A DNA stretch of 64,000 nucleotides from Campylobacter lari subsp. concheus (GTDB lineage Bacteria > Campylobacterota > Campylobacteria > Campylobacterales > Campylobacteraceae): positions 62,001 to 126,000 of the forward strand of contig NZ_CP043426.1 of the NCBI RefSeq assembly GCF_008245025.1, in the 5' to 3' direction. A program made the position numbers and the translations under genes. Each line of letters starts with the position of its first letter. Position 1 is the stretch's first letter. Shown here piece by piece: positions 46,146-54,297 of the stretch. The notes below the pieces were generated by a model. The model was not told the origin of the DNA, made no database searches, and worked only from the letters and a program-made list of their open reading frames with translations.

Positions 46146-46992
46146 AAAAATTTATATAGAATTAAGTGATATTTGTGGGCTAAAATGTGATTTTTGTCCT
46201 AGCCAAAAAGCCCAAAGAAAACAAATGAACCTTGAAAACTTTGAAAAAATTTGCAAAAGTGTGCATAATCATGCCAAACTTTTTACTTTCCATGTGCTTG
46301 GAGATCCTTTAAGAATTTTAAATTTAAAAGAGTATTTAGAAATAGCTTTAAAATTTAATATGCAAATAGAGCTTACTACGAGTGGGTTTTATTTTGATGA
46401 TGAGAAGATAAAACTCATTTTAGACTCTAAAAACGTACGACAAATCAATATTTCCTTGGGTGCTTTTTTATCTCAAAACAAAATTAGTTTAAAAGAATAT
46501 TTTGAACCTATTTTAAAACTTATTTTTTTGCACTTAGAAAATAAAAATAATTCTTTTATTAATCTAAGACTTTGGAATTTAGATAAAAATTTCAATTCAC
46601 CTTTAGAAAATGATAAAATTTATGATTTTTTAGGGCAAATTTTTAAAATAAAAATTCAAAAGCGAAAAGCTAAAAATCGCTTAGAAAGACATGTTATCTT
46701 GCACCAAGCCAGACTTTTTAAATGGCCTTCGTTAAAAAATGATATTATTAGAGAGAATGGGTGTTGTTATGCTTTAAATGGGCAAATTGCTATTTTAAGC
46801 GATGGGACTTTAGTGCCGTGTTGTTTGGATGTTAAAGGAGATATAAAACTTGGAAATTGCTTTGAAAAAGATTTCAATGAACTTTTAAATTCCTCTTTGT
46901 ATATAGATTTAAAAGAAGGTTTTAAACAAGGAATTTTAAAAGCTGAACTTTGTAAAAGGTGTGAGTTTTTAGAGACTAAAAATCTAAATTAA
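46135..46992 (+). CDS. Radical SAM protein with SPASM-like C-terminal cysteine cluster
   Basis: 285 residues from the ATG at 46135. The radical SAM cluster motif C-x3-C-x2-C is in ICGLKCDFCPSQ (Cys14, Cys18, Cys21). The C-terminal region has CCYALNG, VPCCLDVKG, GNCF and LCKRCEF, resembling SPASM auxiliary cluster sites. Such proteins modify peptides, cofactors or nucleic acids; no substrate is evident from neighbours. It overlaps mutY by 11 bases and the convergent minus-strand gene by 17. Confidence 0.85.
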   Translation: MHFEKIYIELSDICGLKCDFCPSQKAQRKQMNLENFEKICKSVHNHAKLFTFHVLGDPLRILNLKEYLEIALKFNMQIELTTSGFYFDDEKIKLILDSKNVRQINISLGAFLSQNKISLKEYFEPILKLIFLHLENKNNSFINLRLWNLDKNFNSPLENDKIYDFLGQIFKIKIQKRKAKNRLERHVILHQARLFKWPSLKNDIIRENGCCYALNGQIAILSDGTLVPCCLDVKGDIKLGNCFEKDFNELLNSSLYIDLKEGFKQGILKAELCKRCEFLETKNLN

Positions 46993-47845
46993 CTTCATCT
47001 TCATTGTTGATTTGATGATTTGTATCCAAGTCTTGTTTTGTTTCTTTTTGATTGTCTTTAGAATGTTTAAAAATATCCTTGGTGATTTTTGTGGCAATAC
47101 CTCTAAGAGCTTTTTGTCTGCTTGAATTACTTGTAGAGCTCATTTTAAACTCCAAAGTATTAGAAGATTTGCTTTCATTTGTAGCAAATTCTATTAAGCG
47201 ATAATCAATGATAATATCATAAGATTGAGTGTTGTTTTCATTTTGTATTTGTTTTATTTTTGGATTTAAAATGAGTAAAAAATCAGCTTCTAAAGTTTTA
47301 TAAAGCTTTACAAGTTCTTCATCGCTTGAATTTTTGGAAAGTAAAAATTTTTCCTGATTATAAAGATCAAGATTTGTTTTGTCTAAGATTTTAAATTTTT
47401 TATTCTGAAGTAAAATACTTAAAAGCTCTTGTTCAAATTTAGCTGAAAGTCCAGTTTTGATTTTATTAATGATAATTAGGGAGCTTTTATTTTCAAGACT
47501 TTTGTCACTATAAAGTTTTTTATAGATTAAAACTTTTGCGTGAAATTCACTTTGATTTGTTTGAGTTAGAGACTTTATATCATAACTATTAAAAACACTA
47601 TTGCTGACAAAGTCAAGTTCTTCATCATAACCTATATTAAAATTTCCATTAAAATTAAACTCAAATTTTTTCAATTTGACTTGTTTTAAACCTTCTGTTT
47701 TCCCCAAAGCGTCATTAATAGCGTTTTTAATCGCTTCACTTCTTGTATTTCCAAAGCCTTCTCCAAGGCTTTCTTTGTTTGAAATAGCTTGTGCTTGATA
47801 AGTACAAACAAGACTTAAAAAAAGTATAAGTAGTTTTTTTATCAT
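46976..47845 (-). CDS. Conserved secreted protein of unknown function
   Basis: 289 residues. The signal peptide MIKKLLILFLSLVCTYQAQA is followed by GEGFGNTRSEAIKNAINDAL, similar to the N-terminal region of LPP20/FlgO/CsgG-like envelope proteins (this similarity is impressionistic). The C-terminus is acidic and Gln/Asn-rich. No lipobox is seen, so it is likely soluble in the periplasm. It is convergent with the radical SAM gene with a 17-base overlap. I recall an equivalent next to mutY in C. jejuni (Cj1621). Confidence 0.72.
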   Translation of the reverse strand: MIKKLLILFLSLVCTYQAQAISNKESLGEGFGNTRSEAIKNAINDALGKTEGLKQVKLKKFEFNFNGNFNIGYDEELDFVSNSVFNSYDIKSLTQTNQSEFHAKVLIYKKLYSDKSLENKSSLIIINKIKTGLSAKFEQELLSILLQNKKFKILDKTNLDLYNQEKFLLSKNSSDEELVKLYKTLEADFLLILNPKIKQIQNENNTQSYDIIIDYRLIEFATNESKSSNTLEFKMSSTSNSSRQKALRGIATKITKDIFKHSKDNQKETKQDLDTNHQINNEDEVNLDF

Positions 47846-48000
47846 AACTATTCTCTTTTTGTTTTTAAATAATAAGATAAATATTTTATTTTTATTTTAA
47901 CATTATAAAGTTTAATCATATCTTGACTGTAAATTTTATACTCAAGATTAAATACCCAGAAAGTCTATAAAATTTTTATTATAAATTTAAAAAAATAAGT

Positions 48001-48006
48001 TATAAT
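48001..48006 (+). promoter_or_regulatory. -10 box for tRNA-Ser
   Basis: A consensus TATAAT ends ten bases before the mature tRNA-Ser start, in an AT-rich spacer. The same arrangement is seen for the tRNA-CAT gene at 48850-48855. Confidence 0.65.
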
Positions 48007-48016
48007 TTTTAATTTT

Positions 48017-48104
48017 AGAGAGGTGTCCGAGCGGTCGAAGGAGCACGCCTGGAACGCGTGTGTGGGGTAACTCACCGAGGGTTCGAATCCCTTCCTCTCT
48101 GCCA
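48017..48104 (+). tRNA. tRNA-Ser (anticodon GGA)
   Basis: 88 nt with encoded CCA. The acceptor stem is AGAGAGG (48017-48023) with CCTCTCT (48094-48100) and a G discriminator. The anticodon loop in GCACGCCTGGAACGCGTG places GGA at the centre. The long variable arm (GTGTGGGGTAACTCACC region) is the class II feature expected of serine tRNA, and the T-loop is GTTCGAATC. It reads UCC and UCU codons. The convergent SprA-like gene ends one base after the CCA. Confidence 0.95.
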
Positions 48105-48755
48105 CTATGCGCTTTTGTTATATCGACTTCCTATGTAATCTTGTGATACATTTTGTGCGTATGATTTTATAGCTTTGGAATTTGAATTTGTTTTTTCCTC
48201 ATTCTCATTTTCGCTTTTTTCATTTTGTACTTTTAGCTCTTCTGCTTTTATTTTAGCTTGTTCGGCGCGCGCATCATTTTGCATTTGCATAGCATTAGCC
48301 GCTACTTTATAATCTTGCGGACTAGGATCAGCTGGTGCCATAGCTGCAGCAATTACTTGCATGGCATTTGCTATAGTTTCTTCAGGAGTATTGCCTTTTT
48401 GCATTCTTATTGGCACTTCTCCTTCGACCGCATACATTTTATTATCAGGGCCTCTTGTATATCCAAAGCTCGCAGCACCAGCTAAAGATCCGCCAGCTGC
48501 TTGGTGGGCTGCTTCATGAGCTCTTACTTCTCTGTCGATTTTTTCAAGCTCTCGTACTTGTTTTACTTCTTCAACACTTAAGTCTTTGCCGTTGACTTTT
48601 TGAGTTTTTTCTTCTTTTTCTTGATTGTTTTTATCTTCTTTTGTTTGCCGTGGATTTTCTTTTTCAGGAATGTTTTCTTTGATTTCTTCTTTGTCTTTGT
48701 TTTGATAAGGATTTTGTGTATAAAAAGCATTGTTATAACTTGAGCTAATTTGCAT
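48105..48755 (-). CDS. SprA-family putative metalloprotease-like protein
   Basis: 216 residues. The N-terminal 60 are low-complexity, rich in Lys, Glu, Asn and Gln. The central SprA-related domain (about 58-165) contains DREVRAHEAAHQAAGGSLAG, an HExxH-like zinc motif (His80, Glu81, His84), then FGYTRGPDNKMYAVEGEVPI and PADPSPQDYKVAANAMQMQN. The family is annotated as putative metalloproteases in campylobacters without proven activity. No signal peptide is seen. It ends directly against tRNA-Ser. Confidence 0.82.
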   Translation of the reverse strand: MQISSSYNNAFYTQNPYQNKDKEEIKENIPEKENPRQTKEDKNNQEKEEKTQKVNGKDLSVEEVKQVRELEKIDREVRAHEAAHQAAGGSLAGAASFGYTRGPDNKMYAVEGEVPIRMQKGNTPEETIANAMQVIAAAMAPADPSPQDYKVAANAMQMQNDARAEQAKIKAEELKVQNEKSENENEEKTNSNSKAIKSYAQNVSQDYIGSRYNKSA

Positions 48756-48849
48756 AAAAATCCTTTCTAATATAATTTCATATTTTTATCACAAAAAAGT
48801 TGAAAAATTTATAAAATAAATATTTTATAAAATGTTAAGCAAAATAAAG

Positions 48850-48855
48850 TATAAT
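48850..48855 (+). promoter_or_regulatory. -10 box for tRNA-CAT
   Basis: A consensus TATAAT lies 16 bases before the mature tRNA, within AAAATAAAGTATAATTTTAA. Confidence 0.65.
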
Positions 48856-48871
48856 TTTAACTTCTTTTTAT

Positions 48872-48948
48872 GTCAGGGTAGCTCAGCTGGCTAGAGCGCT
48901 GGTCTCATAAGCCGGAGGTCGGGAGTTCAAGTCTCCCCCTTGACACCA
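48872..48948 (+). tRNA. tRNA-Met (anticodon CAT; Ile2 not excluded)
   Basis: 77 nt with encoded CCA. The acceptor stem is GTCAGGG with CCTTGAC (one G-T pair) and an A discriminator. The D-arm is GCTCAGCTGGCTAGAGC, the anticodon stem-loop CTGGT-CTCATAA-GCCGG and the T-arm GGGAG-TTCAAGT-CTCCC. A paired first position and the lack of the three G-C anticodon pairs rule out initiator tRNA. Whether it is elongator Met or the lysidine-modified Ile2 cannot be told by eye. An inverse autotransporter gene on the other strand is cut off exactly at its 3' CCA end. Confidence 0.93.
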
Positions 48949-50620
48949 TTTATCAGGCTTATAGATAATATTTGAATTTCCATCTTTATCAGTTTTATCT
49001 GAATTTGGAGTTTTTTCTAAGCTTCCTTTGCCGATTAATTTCCAATTTATATCTAAATCACTTGCTAAATCACTTCCTGCAAATGTGATTAGAGATTTTT
49101 CATGTCTTTGTATATTAGAAGGTTTAGCAAATACTTTAAAGTCTTGTCTTGGTGCTACAATAGTAATAGGAAAACTTTCTTGAGCATTCCCTGCCTTAGC
49201 AATTAAATTAGTTTGATGAACTCCATAAGCATGGATTATTTTTACAAAAACTTTTCCATTATCATCAGTAATATAATGATTTCCATTCTTTAAGATTACA
49301 CTTCTTTGTTCAGGAGTTACACTCATAGCAATATTTTTAACTGCTTGGTTAAAACCATTTTTTAGCATAATACAATGAGTATTATCTCCTAAATTTCCAC
49401 AATAAGAAATATGATAAGCATTATTAATAGCTTTATATTCAAGCACCATAGAATAATCTCTATCTATAAAATGAGTTCTAGAGCCTTCAATAGTGTTATT
49501 TATACCTGCTAAGTTTGTATCAAAAGCATGTTTGAGGGCATCTTTGTCTAAAGGTATATTAAAATTCATAGCTATATTTGTACCTTGTTTATCACTTTCA
49601 TTACTTCTTTTATGACTTAATGAAAAAGTTAATGCTGGACAAGGTGAATAAGTAATACCTCCTTCATACACTAAAGGATTTTTTTCTAAATCTTCATAGC
49701 AGTTTACATTGCCAAATGGAGCTACTTTTTCTCCATACCATTTACTCATATTAGCAAAAATAGCTACATTGCTCATAGCAGGGAAAGCATATTTAATACC
49801 CATATCCCAACCATTAGCAGGGCGTTCTAAGAAAGTTAGATCATTATTTGCATTTTTAAAATCATAACTATTAATCCAATCACTTAATCTTTGATAAATA
49901 TTAGCATGGAAAGCTAGTGTATCTAACATACTTTCAAAGCCCAAAGATATTCTTTTATGTTCTCTACTAAAATCATGATCATAAACTAAATTTAATCCTA
50001 GCATGATATTGCCTGAATTATTTAATGCTAACGCATTAGGATAATATCTTATATCACCACCAAAATGACCTATGATTCTATTATTTTCATATCCACCTAT
50101 ACCGCTTTGTAAAAAATAAGATATTTTTGGATTATCTTCACTCATAATAGGTAAAAGAACTTTAGCATTACCACTTAAGCCACCTCTGTCATTATAGTTT
50201 AAATTAAACTCACTATTAATGGAGTGATTAAGAGCATGTAAATATTCTTGGATTAAAGTATTAGCTTGTAAGCTTAAATAATTACCTGCTAAATCTCTTA
50301 TAAGCTCATCTCTTTCTTTATTATCTTTGGCATTATATATATTGCCTATGGTTTGAATAGTATTAATAACCTTATTAGATAATTCTTCATCTTCTTTACT
50401 AAGATTAGAATCTTTCTTTGGTTTTTCTTCTAATAGCTTTTTAACTCTTGGGTCAATGCTATTATGTTCTTTAAGTATTTGCTTTTGATCATGATTTACA
50501 TGATTAAGAGCAAGAGTTTGATTGTTATCTATAATGATTTTATCTTGATTTTTTAAAATCATTATTTGAGAAAAAAGAAAAGTGTGAATTAAGTAAAACG
50601 AGTAAAAGTGTTTTTTTCAT
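48883..50620 (-). pseudogene. Inverse autotransporter (intimin/invasin family), truncated and frameshifted
   Basis: The main open frame starts at 50562 (559 codons). Residues about 110-390 form an inverse-autotransporter beta-barrel (NDRGGLSGNAKVLLPI, GGYENNRIIGHFGGDIRYYP, ANGWDMGIKYAFPAMSN), and about 430-540 begin an invasin-type Ig-like (Big_1) repeat. The last 22 residues (WCQGGDLNSRPPAYE and on) are the complement of tRNA-CAT, so the passenger is lost at the tRNA 3' end. A signal peptide, MKKTLLLVLLNSHFSFFS, starts at the ATG at 50620 but in another frame. Removing one T from a T6 run joins the two. A G9 tract lies two bases before that ATG. It is likely non-functional as read, or off-phase. 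Confidence 0.85.
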
Positions 50621-50879
50621 ATCCCCCCCCCATAACCTACATTTAATTTTTATCTGTGATGAGAATATGATAACACAAAAAATACAAAATCGATAAAAAA
50701 GTTATAAAAATATTGAAAATTAGCCAAAAAACTATCAAATATAATAATTATTTATAAACTATAATCAAAATTACTTTTATTTTTTATTAAAAAAATGCAT
50801 ATATTTATTATTATTTAAATATATGAAAAAAACTTATCATTTGCTTTTTAAAAATAATGAAAAATAAGCTTTAAATTTA
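50563..50879. other. AT-rich interval with the 5' region of the inverse autotransporter gene
   Basis: This interval lies between the long open frame of the inverse autotransporter (50562 and below) and ktrA. It holds the out-of-frame signal peptide (50620-50563), the C9/G9 tract, and about 240 bases of very AT-rich sequence with many A and T runs. I see no other gene in it. A minus-strand promoter for the autotransporter is expected in 50640-50720 but none is convincing. Confidence 0.6.
50623..50631 (-). repeat. Nine-base poly-G tract (plus-strand C9)
   Basis: Nine C on the plus strand, read as G9 on the minus strand, occur two bases before the ATG at 50620. The first G is part of an earlier ATG at 50633. 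In campylobacters G8-G11 tracts are the typical slipped-strand phase-variation sites. With the upstream ATG, one or two more or fewer G would move the reading frame relative to the signal peptide. It is the only such tract in the window. Confidence 0.9.
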
Positions 50880-51521
50880 TTAATATGCATATTGATTTAG
50901 TTCTTCTTGGGTGCCAAGTAGCATTAGTATATCATTTAAATAAGCGGTAGTTTCTAAATTTGGCATAATACTCCAAGTATCATGTTGTTTGTGTGCAATG
51001 ACTTTTAAGTTTTGACCAATAGATTGCAAAGTTTTTCCTGCTAGGTTTTCATCCACTAAAAGTTTTGCTACTTTGATGGTATTGACTGAAAGATCTATGA
51101 TCTCAAAATTTGGATTAGTGATAAGAATTTTAGCCAAACGCTTTGCTGATTCTTTTTCAGGATAGATGACTTTATTAACCCCAAGTTTTGAAAGAATTTG
51201 TCCGTGTGTAGAAGAGTTTGCCTTGGCAATGATGTTTTTTACTCCAATTTCTTTTAAAGCCATGAAAGTAAGTATGCTTGATTCTAAATTTTCGCCTATG
51301 CTAAGTATGACAACATCTGCATTTGCATAACCTGCTTCTTTTAAGGCTATAGTATGAGTAGAATCTAAAATATAAGCAAAGTCTGCATGATCTTGTAATT
51401 TCTTAACCACTTCTTCATCAATATCAGAAACAATAACTCTTTTACCTTGATCAATAAGCTCTTTTGCTAAAACTGAGCCAAACCTTCCAAGTCCTATAAT
51501 ATCATAAGTTTCTTTTTTCAT
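50880..51521 (-). CDS. ktrA: K+ uptake regulatory subunit KtrA/TrkA (RCK protein)
   Basis: 213 residues. The N-terminal Rossmann RCK domain has IIGLGRFGSVLAKELIDQGK with the nucleotide-binding GxGxxG and acidic DIDEE after strand 2. A C-terminal TrkA_C domain (about 135-213) follows. KtrA forms a cytosolic octameric ring that gates a KtrB/TrkH-type membrane subunit in response to ATP/ADP or c-di-AMP. The gene is intact, but its partner ktrB, whose stop overlaps this start by four bases, is broken. Confidence 0.93.
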   Translation of the reverse strand: MKKETYDIIGLGRFGSVLAKELIDQGKRVIVSDIDEEVVKKLQDHADFAYILDSTHTIALKEAGYANADVVILSIGENLESSILTFMALKEIGVKNIIAKANSSTHGQILSKLGVNKVIYPEKESAKRLAKILITNPNFEIIDLSVNTIKVAKLLVDENLAGKTLQSIGQNLKVIAHKQHDTWSIMPNLETTAYLNDILMLLGTQEELNQYAY

Positions 51522-52852
51522 AATATTATCTTTCCTTTTGGATAATTCAAGTATTTTTGTTTTTCTTTAAAAAATATACTAAATAAAAATGCAAGCACAC
51601 CCACTCTACCGCTAAGCATTAACAATATGATAAGTAATTTACTTTCAGAGTTAAAAAGCGCACTAAGCGATAAAGTCCCACCATCGCCTACGGAAACTCC
51701 TACTGTAGCAAATGCTTTCAAAAAGCAAGGGTAAAAAGCTTTTATCATCTTCAATTAAGGATAAAATTAATACACAAGTGATGATATATACAATAGAACT
51801 TACTGTTATAATAAAAGCTTTGTTGATAGTTTCTGTAGGAATTTCAAAGTTGAAAATCCTTGTATTGCTATCTTTGATACTCCAATAAGCATAGATTAGC
51901 AATACAGCAATTGTAGTTACCTTAATACCCCCAGCTGTTCCACCAGGTGCACCACCTACAATCATAAATAAAGATCCAAAAAATAAGCTTGCATCTTTAA
52001 GGGTGCTAAGATCAAGAGTGTTAAACCCTGCTGTTCGGTAATTTACTGCTGTAAAATATGCACTTATAGTTTTATCAAAAAGTGAAATTCCCCTATGCTT
52101 TTTGGATTATGGTATTCAAATAAAAAGACCACTAAGCTTGCAAAAACAATCAATACAACAGTGGAAATTAAAACAAGTTTTGTGTGTAAACTTAAGTTTG
52201 CAAAACGTTTTTTAGAAAAAAAGTATAATTCTAATAATACAAAATACCCTAAACCTCCAATGATAATCAAAGAGGTAATAACAAAATTAATCCAAAAATC
52301 ATCTCTATAAGGCATTAGACCGCTTTCAAATATACTAAACCCTGCATTATTAAAAGCAGAAATAGAGTGAAAAACACTAGCCCATAGAGCTTCACTTAAA
52401 TTCATATCAAGCTTAAATCTTAAAAATAACAATAGAACACCTAAAAGCTCAATAGTAAATACAAAAAAATAAAACCTTTTTTAAAAATCCTATAAGACCA
52501 TCGGCTTCAGGATAAATCAAGGATTCTCTTAAAAGATTTTTTTCTCCAAAACTCATCTTTTTGCGTACTAAAATATATAAAGCCATAGCTATACTCATAT
52601 AACCCAAGCCACCTATTTGAATAAGCAATAAGATAACAAGTTGTCCATAAAAGCTAAAATCTAGTGAGGTATTTAATACAATAAGTCCTGTCATACTTAC
52701 AGCTGAAGCACTAGTAAAAAATGCATCTAAAAAAGATATGGGCTTAGTGTGCATAATAGGAAGCATTAGAATAAAGGTGCCAAAAAGTGTAACTAGGATG
52801 TAACCTATGATAAAATTCTTATACTTTTTCTATCCAAAGATAATTTTGTCAT
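51518..52852 (-). pseudogene. ktrB: Broken ktrB, K+ transporter membrane subunit
   Basis: Four frame segments together spell a KtrB/TrkH-type transporter. It starts at 52852 (MTKLSLDRK), continues with TSASAVSMTGLIVLNTSLDF, then SISAFNNAGFSIFESGLMPY, then VNYRTAGFNTLDL and GGAPGGTAGGIKVTTIAVL, and ends VLAFLFSIFFKEKQKYL at 51518. Frame breaks are at an A5 run (minus strand) at 52825-52829, a T7 run at 52463-52469, a G4 run at 52090-52093, and about 51710-51725. One base more or fewer restores the frame in the first three. Selectivity-filter and helix segments are otherwise well conserved, so the decay looks recent. Confidence 0.88.
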
Positions 52853-52911
52853 TTTGATTCTTTAAAATTAAGAAAACATTCTACTTAAAGTTGATTAATA
52901 AACAAAAAGAG

Positions 52912-52939
52912 AACTTTCCACATTTTAATGTGGAAAGTT
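52912..52939 (-). terminator. Rho-independent terminator after dcuA
   Basis: A perfect 13-bp stem, AACTTTCCACATT (52912-52924) and AATGTGGAAAGTT (52927-52939), is followed on the minus strand by CTCTTTTTG. It starts five bases after the dcuA stop. Confidence 0.85.
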
Positions 52940-52944
52940 AAGTA

Positions 52945-54279
52945 TTAAAGCATTCCTACTGCTAAGAAACCTAGAGCAACAGCTATAGCTATAGCTAATA
53001 CACCAGGGATAAAGAATGCGTGGTTAAATATGAATTTTCCAATTCTTGTTGTGCCTGTATCATCCATTTGAACTGCACCTAATAAAGTAGGGTAAGTTGG
53101 AAGAACGAAAAGCGCTGAAACGGCAGCAAAACAAGCAACTAGCATATAAGAGTCTGCAGGGTTTGTAGCTGAAATTCCTAATGCAGCAATGATAACTGGA
53201 ACAATAGCTTTTGCAGTAGCTGCTTGAGAATATAAAAGCATACTAGCAAAGAAGAATGCAACTGCAAGCATAGCTGGAGTTTGTTTAACCCATTCACCTG
53301 CTACTTCTTTAATACCTGCTTCATGACCCGCAACGAAAGTATTTCCAAGCCAAGCAACACCAAATACACATACACAAGCTGTCATACCTGATTTAAATAC
53401 ACTTGTATCTAAAATTTTTGCAGGTTCAACTTTACATAAGAATGTAATTAAAGTTGCAGCAGTTAATAAGAAGCTCATAATCGCAGCATCTCTTGGAATA
53501 ACTACTGGATCGATCCATTTGATATTATTAGAAATTGCTGTAGCATAAAGAACAACTGCTAATACTGTAAATAAGAAAATAGCAACTGAAAGTTTTGCAC
53601 CTGGTTTGTCTTCACTTTGTAAAACATCAGAAGCGTTTTTTACAAGACCGGCTTTTAGGCGTTCTTGATATACAGGATCTTTGCTAAGATCCATTGGAGT
53701 GATTAAACTTACAATGAAAGCTGTAATCATACAAGCAGCAAAAGTAGTTACAATCCAAATACCAATTAATGCAGGATAATTCCAACCAAGCGGTTCTAAT
53801 ACGCCAGTCATATAAACAACAGCAGCACTAACAGGAGAAGCCGTAATACCAATTTGTGAAGCAACAACCATTAGTGAAAGTGGAGCTGATGGTTTGATGT
53901 TTTGTGATTTTGCAACATCAATAACAACAGGCATTAATGAAAACACTGCATTACCAGTACCTGCTAAAATAGTTAGTAACCAACCACATGCTGGTGCAAG
54001 GTAATTGATAAATCTTGGATGTTTACGTAAAATTCTTTCAGTAACTTTTACCATATAATCCAAACCACCCACTTGTTGCATAGCAGAAATTGCAGCAATA
54101 GCTGCAGCAATGATTAAGATAACATCCCAAGGAATATTACCTGGCTTCATACCCAAAACAAGACCTAAAACAACAACACCCAAACCTCCAGCATAACCTA
54201 TTGCTATGCCACCGAGGCGGATACCTATGAATATTGCCCCAAGAAAGACAACAAGTTGTAAAATAATCATAATATCCAT
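52945..54279 (-). CDS. dcuA: Anaerobic C4-dicarboxylate transporter DcuA
   Basis: 444 residues with about ten to twelve membrane helices. It exchanges aspartate, fumarate, malate and succinate. LGGIAIGYAGGLGVVVLGLVLG at the N-terminus and AAAIAAISAMQQVGGLDYMV with LTILAGTGNAVFSLMPVVID are characteristic of Dcu proteins. It resembles DcuA more than DcuB by overall length and the APLSLMVVASQIGITASPVS core. It lies 18 bases after aspA in one operon, so aspartate uptake and its conversion to fumarate are co-expressed. Confidence 0.95.
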   Translation of the reverse strand: MDIMIILQLVVFLGAIFIGIRLGGIAIGYAGGLGVVVLGLVLGMKPGNIPWDVILIIAAAIAAISAMQQVGGLDYMVKVTERILRKHPRFINYLAPACGWLLTILAGTGNAVFSLMPVVIDVAKSQNIKPSAPLSLMVVASQIGITASPVSAAVVYMTGVLEPLGWNYPALIGIWIVTTFAACMITAFIVSLITPMDLSKDPVYQERLKAGLVKNASDVLQSEDKPGAKLSVAIFLFTVLAVVLYATAISNNIKWIDPVVIPRDAAIMSFLLTAATLITFLCKVEPAKILDTSVFKSGMTACVCVFGVAWLGNTFVAGHEAGIKEVAGEWVKQTPAMLAVAFFFASMLLYSQAATAKAIVPVIIAALGISATNPADSYMLVACFAAVSALFVLPTYPTLLGAVQMDDTGTTRIGKFIFNHAFFIPGVLAIAIAVALGFLAVGML

Positions 54280-54297
54280 GATTAAACTCCTAAATTA

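Noticed and set aside
48883-48948. C-terminal WCQGGDLNSRPPAYE segment of the autotransporter frame as real protein
   Set aside because: It is the antisense reading of tRNA-CAT, a familiar artefact, and not a protein domain.
48872-48948. Initiator tRNA-fMet
   Set aside because: The anticodon stem lacks the three G-C pairs and the first acceptor position is paired (G-C), unlike initiator tRNA.
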